A stretch of DNA of 64,000 bases, taken from assembly GCA_038002745.1 (NCBI GenBank), contig JBBODD010000001.1, positions 3,286,001-3,350,000 of the forward strand, read 5' to 3'. The notes below the pieces were generated by a model. That model saw only the letters and a program-made list of their open reading frames with translations. It did not search any database and was not told the origin of the DNA. Positions within the stretch are counted from its first letter, which is position 1; every line of letters begins with the position of its first letter. The DNA is from Bacillus sp. FSL H8-0547. Lineage in GTDB: Bacteria > Bacillota > Bacilli > Bacillales > Bacillaceae. Shown one piece after another: positions 35,908 through 44,904 of the stretch. The position numbers were made by a program, and so were the translations under genes.

Positions 35908-36734
35908 ATAAACAGGAAGTGCTAAAAATGGTCAATGGTTTAAAATCTGACTGTCAAAATTGCTTTGGATTATGCTGTGTTGCGTTGCCTTATGGAAAAT
36001 CAGCCGATTTCCCTTTTGATAAAGACGGTGGAGATCCATGCCGGAATCTATGTTCCACTAATTTGTGCGCCATTCACAGTCAATTGAGGGAGAAGGGCTT
36101 TCGCGGGTGTGTATCCTATGAGTGTTTCGGCGCCGGCCAGCATGTTTCGCATACGATCTATAACGGCCGGGACTGGCGGGATAATAAAGAGCATGCGGAA
36201 GAGATGTTCGCTGTTTTTCCAATCGTGCAGCAGCTGCACGAAATGCTGTTCTACCTTAAGCAGGCCCTGAATCTAAATGAAACTCAGTCCATCCAAACAA
36301 GTCTTCAAAACAGTTATGAGGAAAATGTTGAGCTGACCTTAAGAAAGCCGGAAGCTATTTTAAAAATTGATGTGTCAGCACATAGAAGCAAGGTGAATGC
36401 TCTGTTAATAGAAACAAGCAAATTGTACAGAAGCAGAATAAATGATAACAGTCAAAAGAAAAAGAGCAGAAAGGCTGCGGATTTCATAGGTGCAAATTTA
36501 AAAGGGCTGAACTTGCAGAGTGAAGATTTTCGCGGGAAATTGATGATAGCAGCAAACTTAAGCAACAGTGATTTAAGAAGGTCTGATTTCATTGGTGCTG
36601 ATCTTCGGGATGCGGATTTAAGGGGTGCTGACCTGAGGGAAGCTCTTTTTCTCACACAGTCACAAATTAATTCCGCTATTGGAGATGTTCATACTAAGAT
36701 TCCGGTGTATTTGGATAGGCCGGGGCATTGGTAA
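35904..36734 (+). CDS. Cys-rich metal-cluster domain fused to pentapeptide repeats
   Basis: 276 aa, start overlapping the upstream stop. The N-terminus is 'SDCQNCFGLCCVALPYGKS', then 'CRNLCSTNLCAIH' and 'GCVSYECFGAG': about ten Cys, close to the C-x2-C-x3-CC pattern of the YkgJ-type metal-binding proteins. The C-terminus (about 196-245) has pentapeptide repeats A(D/N)LxG such as 'GADLRDADLRGADLREALFL', which fold as a right-handed helix. The combination is known in bacilli as a hypothetical family; the function is open. Confidence 0.82.
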   Translation: MNKQEVLKMVNGLKSDCQNCFGLCCVALPYGKSADFPFDKDGGDPCRNLCSTNLCAIHSQLREKGFRGCVSYECFGAGQHVSHTIYNGRDWRDNKEHAEEMFAVFPIVQQLHEMLFYLKQALNLNETQSIQTSLQNSYEENVELTLRKPEAILKIDVSAHRSKVNALLIETSKLYRSRINDNSQKKKSRKAADFIGANLKGLNLQSEDFRGKLMIAANLSNSDLRRSDFIGADLRDADLRGADLREALFLTQSQINSAIGDVHTKIPVYLDRPGHW

Positions 36735-36756
36735 AGACATATATCTTTTTCGCTGG

Positions 36757-36787
36757 AAGCTTATCTATTAGCAGGTAAGCTTTTTCC
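36757..36787 (+). terminator. Rho-independent terminator
   Basis: AAGCTTA (36757-36763) pairs with TAAGCTT (36776-36782), followed by TTTCCC. It ends the transcript of the pentapeptide gene. Confidence 0.75.
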
Positions 36788-36850
36788 CTCTTGTATAAAT
36801 ATAATGAATTTGAAATAATTGGTATTATTCTGTGTGGAGGGCAAAACAAA

Positions 36851-37666
36851 ATGGACCTGATCACAGGGAAAGTATTGTTGATTTCTATTTTTCTTTTCAT
36901 CATCACCATTATTGAAACGTTAGCTTACTCGACCAGAATTTCTGGAGCCAGAGTAAGGTTAATTGCGACAGCTATTTCGCTGTTCAGCACGATGGTGATC
37001 GTATCAAGATTTTCTACGATGATTCAGCAGCCTTTAACAGCAAAACTCATTGCAGAGGCACCAGACTCAAATAAGCTGCTGTTTATTGAAGGACAGTACC
37101 GCATCCTGATTGGTGTAACGTCCTTGGGTGTATTGGCGGGAATTCTGCTTTTCCCCACATTTATCTCTATTTTTTCGAAAGCAATCATTCATCTTTCAAA
37201 AGAAAGAGGTTCCATCGTGTCTTTATTAAAGAAGCACGTTAATCTAACTGGTTTTATAAAGGTTTTTCATTGCGTCAGACTCCCCAGAATTTCTTACTTA
37301 AACGGCATAACGCTAAGCACCATACCGAAGCGCCTTTTCTGCATTAACGTTATCATTTCTGCTGTTTTTACAATTGGGGTTCTATCCTCTATTTATGCTT
37401 CCATGTTGGTTCCGGATGATTATGCCCAGGCTGCATTGATGTCATCAGGCATCATTAACGGGATTGCCACCATATTATTGACACTGTTCATAGATCCGAA
37501 AGCATCCGTTCTGGCTGACCGGGTGGTAAACAAAGAGAGTAAATACGTTTTTTTGAAAAGTTATTCTTTGACGATGATCAGTTCGAAATTTGTGGGAACA
37601 GTGGTTGCTCAGCTTATTTTCATCCCGGCAGCCTACTATGTTGCCTGGTTTGCTGAGTGGATTTAA
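36851..37666 (+). CDS. amj: Lipid II flippase Amj
   Basis: 271 aa from ATG 36851 with GGAGGG upstream. About eight membrane spans; 'VLLISIFLFIITIIETLAYS' then 'TRISGARVRLIATAISLFST' and 'LVPDDYAQAALMSSGIINGI' followed by 'TILLTLFIDPKASVLAD' are highly typical of Amj (YdaH). Amj moves lipid II across the membrane as an alternative to MurJ. In B. subtilis it is under the envelope-stress factor sigma-M; no such promoter was confirmed here. Confidence 0.9.
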   Translation: MDLITGKVLLISIFLFIITIIETLAYSTRISGARVRLIATAISLFSTMVIVSRFSTMIQQPLTAKLIAEAPDSNKLLFIEGQYRILIGVTSLGVLAGILLFPTFISIFSKAIIHLSKERGSIVSLLKKHVNLTGFIKVFHCVRLPRISYLNGITLSTIPKRLFCINVIISAVFTIGVLSSIYASMLVPDDYAQAALMSSGIINGIATILLTLFIDPKASVLADRVVNKESKYVFLKSYSLTMISSKFVGTVVAQLIFIPAAYYVAWFAEWI

Positions 37667-37737
37667 CAGGGCTATTTGAGAATGAAATTTTCACTAGTAT
37701 CGGTTTTATAATGGTGATAGTAGGAAGGAGATGCAAA

Positions 37738-38244
37738 ATGCTCGGATTACCCAAAGGTGAAGTTTTTTTAGTGCCATGGACGAACGAATGGATAACCGAA
37801 TTTGAGACAGAGAAGCAGCGCATTCAAGATTTGATTGGTCCTTACGTCCATCGCGTTCATCATATTGGAAGTACAGCCATCGAAGGTCTTTGTGCAAAGC
37901 CTATCATTGACATAGCTATAGAAATACATGATTTCTCAGACGGAGAAAAGTGTGCACCCGCACTAGAGAAAATTGGCTACTCTTACGGGGGCACTAACGT
38001 TTTACCGGAAAGGCATTACTTCAATAAAGGAGAACCGAGAACACACCAGATCCATATGTACGAAACAGGTAATAGATTCTTGGCTGAACAGCTGAGATTC
38101 AGAGATTACTTGAGAAGGAACGAGACGCAGAGAAAGGAATATGAACAGCTGAAGCTTGCCTTAGCAAGCTCAAATTTGAATGATAAACATAAATATGCAG
38201 ATGAAAAAACGGAATTTGTTAAGGCGATTTTAGAAAAAATCTAA
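37738..38244 (+). CDS. GrpB family protein
   Basis: 168 aa from ATG 37738 with GGAAGGAG upstream. 'HRVHHIGSTAIEGLCAKPII' followed by 'DIAIEI' is the GrpB/UPF0157 nucleotidyltransferase-like signature, and 'PRTHQIHMYETGNRF' to 'EYEQLKLALA' completes the family pattern. The role is unsettled (predicted nucleotidyltransferase). A GGGTAC...GTACCC hairpin follows at 38248-38272. Confidence 0.88.
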   Translation: MLGLPKGEVFLVPWTNEWITEFETEKQRIQDLIGPYVHRVHHIGSTAIEGLCAKPIIDIAIEIHDFSDGEKCAPALEKIGYSYGGTNVLPERHYFNKGEPRTHQIHMYETGNRFLAEQLRFRDYLRRNETQRKEYEQLKLALASSNLNDKHKYADEKTEFVKAILEKI

Positions 38245-38291
38245 AATGGGTACATCCTGAATGCACGTACCCCGTAAAAAGGTGCTGTTTT

Positions 38292-38798
38292 ATGGGACCA
38301 ATCATCACTATTTCAGCATTAAAGTACCCAAACACCATTCACTATGAATGGCAGGGAGAATTACTGAAGACAACATCTGAATATGTCTTAGTGCTTTGCA
38401 AGGCGGGTAGAACATTAACGCATCATACAAAAGGGACAACCTTTAAAATTCCTAATGAGTCGTTAGAATTTTTTTCTTTAAAGGATGGATTTACAGTTGC
38501 GATGGAGGTAGAGAATAGGGAAGTCATCTCTTATTACTGCAATATTTCAATGCCATCTGTATTTAATGATAACCGTCTTTCCTTTATCGATTTGGACTTG
38601 GATTTGGTGAAGCGGTTAAATGACGACTGGGAAGTTCTTGATGAAGATGAATTTGAGATTAATAGCTCTGCATACAACTATCCTCCAGATCTTAAAGACT
38701 ACGCCATTCAATCACTGGAAGAATTGAAAGGGAAAATCAAGAGAGAAGAATTTCCTTTTGATGGGGCTTTGATGAAACTTTTAGTTGAAAGAATCTAA
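38292..38798 (+). CDS. DUF402 family protein
   Basis: 168 aa. 'YPNTIHYEWQGELLKTTSEY' then 'GRTLTHHTKGTTFKIPNESL' and 'SYYCNISMPSVFNDNRLSFI' followed by 'DLDLDLV' are the DUF402 strands with their acidic metal-binding cluster. Related proteins hydrolyse nucleoside di- or triphosphates. The N-terminal form differs from the broken member at 26215. Confidence 0.8.
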   Translation: MGPIITISALKYPNTIHYEWQGELLKTTSEYVLVLCKAGRTLTHHTKGTTFKIPNESLEFFSLKDGFTVAMEVENREVISYYCNISMPSVFNDNRLSFIDLDLDLVKRLNDDWEVLDEDEFEINSSAYNYPPDLKDYAIQSLEELKGKIKREEFPFDGALMKLLVERI

Positions 38799-38883
38799 AC
38801 GGTTAGGGGTCAGCTCAAACGAGTTATCCCATAAGAAATTGAAAAATGAATGGAAAAATACGTAATAGATAGGTAAACTGAAA

Positions 38884-38926
38884 AATGCAGGAAGAAAACG
38901 GATATGTTTTCTGCCTGCATTTTTTA
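38884..38926 (+). terminator. Rho-independent terminator
   Basis: AATGCAGGAAGAAAAC pairs with GTTTTCTGCCTGCATT, followed by TTTTT. It separates the DUF402 gene from the sigma-factor operon. Confidence 0.85.
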
Positions 38927-39009
38927 TGATGAAAAAATTAAATTTCTAAAACTATTTAAAATGTCTTTACGAATATACAGGTGAACGATGAAAGTGATGT
39001 GATGCTTCG

Positions 39010-39564
39010 GTGGATTTTGAGGGCAGATGGATTAGAAAAATTCAGCAGAGTGCCCATGAGGAAAGTGCCAATAAATTGATCAAGAAATACTATAGAGAAA
39101 TGTTTGCGTTTGTTTATAGACAATTTTTGGACGAACAAATGGCACAGGATTTGACACAGGAAATTTTTATCCGCGCGCTGCAGTCCATTTCGCATTTTGA
39201 TGGAAACAAAGCTTCATTCCGCACATGGCTTTATCGAATTGCGTCTAATCATTGCATTGATTATTTCCGCTCGAGATCGTATCAGGCTGGCCAGCAAACG
39301 GTATATGTAGAGGAAATTGAAATGGAAGGGTCAGACAGTGTTGTAGAGCAGCTCTCTACAAAAGAGGACATACAGCTTGTGAATGAACTGCTCCAGAGAT
39401 TTGATGTGAAAGATCAGCAAATTGTCCGCTTTAAATTGTTTTTAGAACTGACATTTCATGAGATTGCAGGGCTGTTGGTTCTGTCTGAATCATCGGTGAA
39501 AACAAAGTATTATGCCATTTTAAAGAAGCTGAGAAAGGAGATTGAGAATCATGGCAACGGATAA
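39010..39564 (+). CDS. ECF sigma factor
   Basis: 184 aa from GTG 39010; the ribosome binding site is weak, so the start is tentative. Region 2 is 'DLTQEIFIRALQSISHFDGN' with 'SFRTWLYRIASNHCIDYFRS', and region 4 is 'QIVRFKLFLELTFHEIAGLL' with 'SESSVKTKYYAILKKLRK'. It overlaps the next gene by 14 bases. It heads an operon with a membrane protein and an ABC exporter, which it probably controls. Confidence 0.9.
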   Translation: MDFEGRWIRKIQQSAHEESANKLIKKYYREMFAFVYRQFLDEQMAQDLTQEIFIRALQSISHFDGNKASFRTWLYRIASNHCIDYFRSRSYQAGQQTVYVEEIEMEGSDSVVEQLSTKEDIQLVNELLQRFDVKDQQIVRFKLFLELTFHEIAGLLVLSESSVKTKYYAILKKLRKEIENHGNG

Positions 39565-40315
39565 GAGTAAATGGTCAATCCCCTATCCTTCTGATGAAGA
39601 CATCAATAAACAGGTAGCACTGATTGTAAAACAGGGTCTCCCGAAAAAACAAAATTTAATACTGTCAATTGCTGAAATAAGACGTCAAATGGGCTGGCAG
39701 TATCTTTTCATTAATCGGGGTGAGGCATTATTCAGCGGCTGTTTAATGATTATTGTATTGGCCTATTTGTTTTTAGTAAGTAATGAACCGGCTGTTCAGG
39801 AAGCTGACTTTTATGGCATGCTCTTTGTTCTGTCTCCACTGTCTTTTCTCAGCTTCATGGCATATGACTACTATCAGAAAAAAGCAAATGGCACATTTGA
39901 ATTAGAGATGACAATGAAATATACGGTCTATCAATTATTAGTTGTTAGAATGCTTGTGTTCAGCAGCATGGCTATTTTTGTTAACATGACAGTTGTTTTC
40001 ATTCTGTCCTATCAAGTGGATCTCAATGTCCTGCGTGGAATCCTTGTGTCAATGACCGGTTTGTTTGTATTTTCAGCGGGGCTGCTGTTCGTTTTAAGGT
40101 CAGGCCATTTTTTGAAACGCAGTGTTTTATTTATAGCCGGATGGGTTCTGGTCAATACAGCATTATTTCTTTTGCCAGGAGAAGAGTATGGAGCGGTGCT
40201 CAACAGTCTATCAATGATTTCTTATGGCGTTATTCTGCTGGTTAGTTTCTGGATCTATCTGATTTCTTTGAAACACGTATTTAATCGAAGACAGGAGGAG
40301 GCTTTGGCATGTTAG
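39551..40315 (+). CDS. Multi-span membrane protein, probable anti-sigma factor
   Basis: 254 aa from ATG 39551. A 50-residue cytoplasmic start ('WSIPYPSDEDINKQVALIVK') is followed by six membrane spans. Position (overlapping the sigma gene before it, overlapping the ATPase gene after it by 7 bases) suggests that the N-terminus restrains the sigma factor. No zinc-binding anti-sigma motif is visible, so the role is an inference. Confidence 0.65.
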   Translation: MATDKSKWSIPYPSDEDINKQVALIVKQGLPKKQNLILSIAEIRRQMGWQYLFINRGEALFSGCLMIIVLAYLFLVSNEPAVQEADFYGMLFVLSPLSFLSFMAYDYYQKKANGTFELEMTMKYTVYQLLVVRMLVFSSMAIFVNMTVVFILSYQVDLNVLRGILVSMTGLFVFSAGLLFVLRSGHFLKRSVLFIAGWVLVNTALFLLPGEEYGAVLNSLSMISYGVILLVSFWIYLISLKHVFNRRQEEALAC

Positions 40316-41181
40316 AGCTAAAGGATTTAGGAAAACGATATGGTGATTTTACAGCGCTTAATGCCGTTCATTTAACGTTCGATCAGGGGATTTTCGGATT
40401 GCTTTCGCCAAATGGTGCCGGTAAGACGACGTTGATTAAAATGCTGGTTACCCTTATTCAGCCCACAAGCGGAACCATCCTGTATAAGGGTGAGTCAATT
40501 GAATCGCTTGGAGAGTCTTACCGCGAGCTAATAGGCTACTTGCCGCAGCAATTCGGTTATTACAAACACAAGACACCAAAACAATACCTGACGTATTTAG
40601 CAGCGCTAAAAGGAATGGATAGAAAATCTGCAGGACAGCGCATCGACGAAGTACTTGAGATGGTGGCACTTTCAGAAGTGAAAAATAAAAAAATGAAGAA
40701 ATTTTCAGGCGGAATGATACAGCGTGTCGGTATTGCGCAAGCATTGCTGAACGATCCGAAGATTCTTATCCTCGATGAGCCGACAGCAGGGTTAGATCCG
40801 AAAGAACGTGCGCGTTTTCGTCATTTATTATCTGAATTGGCCCGAAACCGCATCATCATTATTTCCACACACATTGTATCGGATATTGAATCCATCGCAA
40901 ATGAAATTATCATGATTAAAAATAAAGAGCTGCTGCATAAGGCTTCTGTTTCGGAGATTTGTGAAACTCTGGCTGGAAAAGTGTTTGAGACGTCCATGTC
41001 GTTTGATGATTTTTCATCATTCCGAAACACATATTTAACCCTGCAGGAAAAGCAGGAGCATGGGGCCATGCTGGTCAGATTTGTTGCAGATGAGCAGGCT
41101 GACCCGGCGTGGAAACCGGTTCATCCGCAATTGGAAGATGTCTTTTTGGTTGAATATGCAAATGAAAGCACGGGCGGGTAA
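40309..41181 (+). CDS. ABC transporter ATP-binding protein
   Basis: 290 aa. The Walker A loop is 'LLSPNGAGKTTLIK' (Ser where Gly is usual at the first position), Q-loop 'YLPQQFGYY', signature 'FSGGMIQRVGIAQALL', Walker B 'ILILDEPTAGLDP' and switch His in 'IIIISTHIVSD'. It powers the two permeases downstream. Similar subunits act in peptide-antibiotic export or immunity. Confidence 0.92.
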   Translation: MLELKDLGKRYGDFTALNAVHLTFDQGIFGLLSPNGAGKTTLIKMLVTLIQPTSGTILYKGESIESLGESYRELIGYLPQQFGYYKHKTPKQYLTYLAALKGMDRKSAGQRIDEVLEMVALSEVKNKKMKKFSGGMIQRVGIAQALLNDPKILILDEPTAGLDPKERARFRHLLSELARNRIIIISTHIVSDIESIANEIIMIKNKELLHKASVSEICETLAGKVFETSMSFDDFSSFRNTYLTLQEKQEHGAMLVRFVADEQADPAWKPVHPQLEDVFLVEYANESTGG

Positions 41182-41186
41182 TCAAC

Positions 41187-42422
41187 ATGCAAATCACGTG
41201 GATGGAAATGAAAAAAGCGTTAGGTTCACCCGTCATCCTTTGTTTGCTGGGGTTATTTATTTCGTTTAATCTCTTTACAATTTTCAGTGGCGCTGACAAT
41301 AAGGCTGAGTTAAAGGTTGTAAATCATATTGTAGAAGAATACGGACTGACTTTTGATGATTCCATTTTGAACACGATGCAGGAACATGTAAATGAAGATG
41401 TACGTCAATTTGATTCTAGCTATCAAGATGCCGATGCATTCTTAAAGTCTATGACGTTTGAACACTACTCGATGGCGAGTAAAGAAGAGCAGCAGGAAAT
41501 CGACCGTATCGGTCTGATGCAGATGTACATAGGCTTGGGAAAAAGTCTGGACGAACGCTATTCGGAACTGGATGCCGATCAAATGCGGGACAAAATGGTT
41601 AAAGAGCTTAGTTTAAGCGGGTTTACAGAAGAAGTCGTATCGGCTGAATATAAAAAGCTGGATACACGACTTGAGGAAATGAAGGGAAATGCAGAATATA
41701 AGCAGTGGTTTTTTGCTGGAGATTATCGCATGCATACTGAATTATTTCGAAGCCTCCTTAAAAATACAGCTCTTGAGGGTGTCATGCTCGTTGTCCTCCT
41801 CACAGCCCTTATCTCAAATTACGAGTTTGAAAATCGCTCGCAGTTAGTTGCGTATACGACAAAAAGAGGTCGGAAATTAATCTGGAATAAGCTTGCGGCA
41901 AGTCTGCTGAGCACGTTGCTTTTGATCGTTCCATTATTCGGAATAAGCTTACTGGCATACTTTCAATTTTATGATTATTCGGGGCTTTGGCATTCGCTTA
42001 TAAGCAGCGGTCTGAACTGGGAATACAAATTGCCGTATATTACACGGTGGCCAATAGAGTTTCATCACTATTTATGGATGGCAATTGCCATTCTATCCTT
42101 GATATTGATGATCGTGTCTTTACTGACTTTTGCATTAAGCATAGTTATAAAAAATAGCTATATGACATGGATCGTCATGATTTTGCTGCTGGTCAGTATG
42201 TTTGTGATCCCGTCTTTTTTTGCCGGAATTCCACTGGTTCTGATTTTGATGAATTTCAATTTGACGCTGTTATTAGTAAATCCTCATATGTATTTTTCTG
42301 GAGTGTCCGGTTTAACAATGTTTGAACATTATGAAATCGTTACATTGGCAAGCTGGTTTGCGGCAGGCGTTGTTATCAGCAGCCTGGCGATGAGGCGTTT
42401 TTATAGAAAGGATATCGTTTAA
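41187..42422 (+). CDS. ABC transporter permease
   Basis: 411 aa. One N-terminal span (about 12-31) is followed by a 170-residue outside domain rich in acidic helices, then five spans ('ALEGVMLVVLLTALISNYEF', 'LLIVPLFGISLLAYFQFYDY'). 'NRSQLVAYTTKRGRKLIWNK' is the loop common to ABC-2 type permeases of this kind. It starts five bases after the ATPase gene and pairs with the next gene. Confidence 0.82.
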   Translation: MQITWMEMKKALGSPVILCLLGLFISFNLFTIFSGADNKAELKVVNHIVEEYGLTFDDSILNTMQEHVNEDVRQFDSSYQDADAFLKSMTFEHYSMASKEEQQEIDRIGLMQMYIGLGKSLDERYSELDADQMRDKMVKELSLSGFTEEVVSAEYKKLDTRLEEMKGNAEYKQWFFAGDYRMHTELFRSLLKNTALEGVMLVVLLTALISNYEFENRSQLVAYTTKRGRKLIWNKLAASLLSTLLLIVPLFGISLLAYFQFYDYSGLWHSLISSGLNWEYKLPYITRWPIEFHHYLWMAIAILSLILMIVSLLTFALSIVIKNSYMTWIVMILLLVSMFVIPSFFAGIPLVLILMNFNLTLLLVNPHMYFSGVSGLTMFEHYEIVTLASWFAAGVVISSLAMRRFYRKDIV

Positions 42423-42423
42423 T

Positions 42424-43563
42424 ATGCAACTATTCTGGATGGAAATGAAAAAAATTTTTTCCTGGAAAATCATCACTCTCCTTCTATTTGCAAATGCAGT
42501 TTTATATTTCTTGCTTTTTGAATTTCATATCCAGTATTTCCCGAATGGGCGGCCGGCTATTGACCATTTCACCTTAGAGCAGCAGAACATTCCAAAGTAT
42601 GGGCCAGATGTGAATGAGCGGGAATTTGCAGACTTTGTTGCGCAATATGAAAAGAAAGTGGAAGATGCTGATACATACTTGCAGAATGACCCAAAAGCGA
42701 AAGCAGCAGGGCTGACATCCTTTGAAGCTTTTAAAAACGCAGAAGACGATAGTCAAAAACAAATGGACTATCACGATTTAGTCTTCTTTGAACGGAATGA
42801 AGATCTCTTCTGGGAGCTGCAGGCTATGGAATACACGATAGAAGAGCGTTATAAATACCGGACTGCCTCTTTGGAATCCAAAATTGAGGGAACAACTGGT
42901 GCTCTGAAGAAGCATATTGAAGAAATCATCCGTGATGAAAAATATTCATTTTATACTAGTACTGTATTAGATAATTTTATAAATGTAAAAAAGAATATGG
43001 CGATTAACCTCTTCATCAGCATAGCAATCTTGCTTTCTCCCATTTTTTTGAGAGATAAACTGACAGCTGTGGAACTGCTTCAATATAGTTCGAAAAAAGG
43101 AAGAAGGATTTACAAGACGAAGTGGCTGGCCGGATTAGCAAGTTCAGTATTGCTGACAACGCTTTTACTAGGTGTTTACTTGTCCATTTACGCTGCAAAT
43201 CAAACATCGTCACATTTTGATTTGCCATTATATGCAATGAACAACCTTTACTCATGGTATGACCTTACGTTTTGGCAGTATATCATATTGTCAGTGCTCG
43301 CTATATTTTTAGTTTCTTTACTGCTCAGTATTTTAACGATAACCATTTCAACGATTGTGTCTCATACAATCGGACTTATTGGTGTGCAAATCGTGACGGT
43401 TTTTGTGATGATAGCTGTAGTGACAAGGTTTTTGATTGGTGACATAGTGAGTCTTAGGCAGCCAATCTGGTTGGTGCCGTTAGGGTATGTACTGTTTTTG
43501 GGAGCGGTGATTGTCTTCATGTCAGCCATATGGAAAAGAGAGATGAAACGGGACATAGTGTAA
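42424..43563 (+). CDS. ABC transporter permease, paralogue of the upstream one
   Basis: 379 aa with the same layout: first span (about 14-31), an outside domain of about 155 residues, and five further spans. 'AVELLQYSSKKGRRIYKTKW' matches the loop in the neighbour. The two share the opening 'WMEMKK', so they arose by duplication and probably form a heterodimer with the ATPase. Confidence 0.82.
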   Translation: MQLFWMEMKKIFSWKIITLLLFANAVLYFLLFEFHIQYFPNGRPAIDHFTLEQQNIPKYGPDVNEREFADFVAQYEKKVEDADTYLQNDPKAKAAGLTSFEAFKNAEDDSQKQMDYHDLVFFERNEDLFWELQAMEYTIEERYKYRTASLESKIEGTTGALKKHIEEIIRDEKYSFYTSTVLDNFINVKKNMAINLFISIAILLSPIFLRDKLTAVELLQYSSKKGRRIYKTKWLAGLASSVLLTTLLLGVYLSIYAANQTSSHFDLPLYAMNNLYSWYDLTFWQYIILSVLAIFLVSLLLSILTITISTIVSHTIGLIGVQIVTVFVMIAVVTRFLIGDIVSLRQPIWLVPLGYVLFLGAVIVFMSAIWKREMKRDIV

Positions 43564-43599
43564 GTGTTTGTTTGATTTAAAGGCAGATTTAGCAGAAGG

Positions 43600-43638
43600 A
43601 ACGATTACTGTAAATGGTAATCGTTTTTTTTTTTTTTA
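43600..43638 (+). terminator. Rho-independent terminator of the sigma/ABC operon
   Basis: ACGATTAC (43601-43608) pairs with GTAATCGT (43617-43624), followed by a run of 14 T. Confidence 0.9.
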
Positions 43639-43731
43639 TGGGAAATTGCGGCCTATTAAGTGAATAACAGGAAATATAAAACATTTTGTCGAATACGTTT
43701 ATACAAGATTAATTTAAGGTGGGCCCTATTT

Positions 43732-44857
43732 ATGGAGTTTACGATTGAGAATGAATGTCTTTACAAAGCAATTTTAGATGTAAGTAAAGCTGTTTCTGTA
43801 AGTACATCTTTTCCGATTCTGTCAGGAATTAAGATAATCGCCACTGATCATAGCTTGGTACTTGTAGGGAGTGATTCTGATCTATTTATAGAGAAAATGA
43901 TTCCAAGGGTGATTGATGGGAAGCAAGTGCTGCAAATTTTTGAACAGGGCAGTGATGTTATCTCAGCAAAGTATTTTAGTAATCTTGTAAAAAAACTTCC
44001 AGGTAAGATACATATAAAAGTTAACAAACAGACTGCTACTATTCGGTCCGGTGATATTGTAACTCGCCTAAACGGATTAAATGGTGAGGAATATCCTAAA
44101 ACTCCTTTAGTCGACGAAGAAAAGTGTGCGGTTATCCCAAGCAGCAAATTGATTGAAGTCATTAAACAAACAGCTTTTGCTGTCTCCTCGAGTGAGAATA
44201 GACCTGTTCTCACAGCTGTCAATATGACATTTAACGAAAATCTCTTCTCGTGTGCAGCGACGGATTCCCATCGTTTAGCATTAACAGAGCTAACCATCAG
44301 ATCAGCTATTGACGGGTCGTGCAATGTGCCAAGGAAGAGCCTCACGGAGCTAGCCAAACTGATTCAGCATGATACGGGGGATACACAGATTTATTATTAC
44401 TGACAGCTATATAAAGTTTAAATTACCAACTATCTCTATGTTTTCAAGATTAGTTGAAGGTCATTTTCCAAACATACCCAGTTTATTGCCTGAATACTCG
44501 AGAACGGTCATTACATTGGATACAGCACAGTTATTATTGGGTGTGGATCGAGCTTGTCTTTTTTCAAGTGAGGGAAAAAAGAACATGATTCATTTCGAAA
44601 TGAAGGACGGTAAGAGAATAAACATTTCCTCTGACTCGTCAGAAATAGGAATAATAGAAGAAACTCAATCGGTTAAGGAAATGACCGGTGAGGCAAACCT
44701 GCAGATTGCACTGGATGGACGTTTTTTGATGGAAGTTTTAAAGGTAATAGATGAAAAAGAGATCAGACTGAGTTTTGACGGAGCAATGAGACCGGTCAAG
44801 ATTGAACCTGTTCATTCTTCTTATCTTCATCTTCTTTCACCAGTGCGTTCTTGGTGA
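43732..44857 (+). pseudogene. dnaN: Second DNA polymerase III beta-clamp gene, split by a frameshift
   Basis: The first frame (ATG 43732, AAGGTGGG upstream) runs 'MEFTIENECLYKAILDVSKA' to 'HDTGDTQIYY'; the second continues 'ITDSYIKFKLPTISMFSRLV' and 'EGHFPNIPSLLPEYSRTVIT' to 'LHLLSPVRSW'. Together about 375 aa with all three clamp domains and a canonical clamp C-terminus. One base is missing or extra near 44397. The usual dnaN lies next to dnaA at the origin; none is here, so this is a spare copy like those in some B. cereus strains. Confidence 0.88.
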
Positions 44858-44904
44858 ACAGTATTTATTATATCTATACTATCATTTAGGAGAAACTGAG
44901 AATT

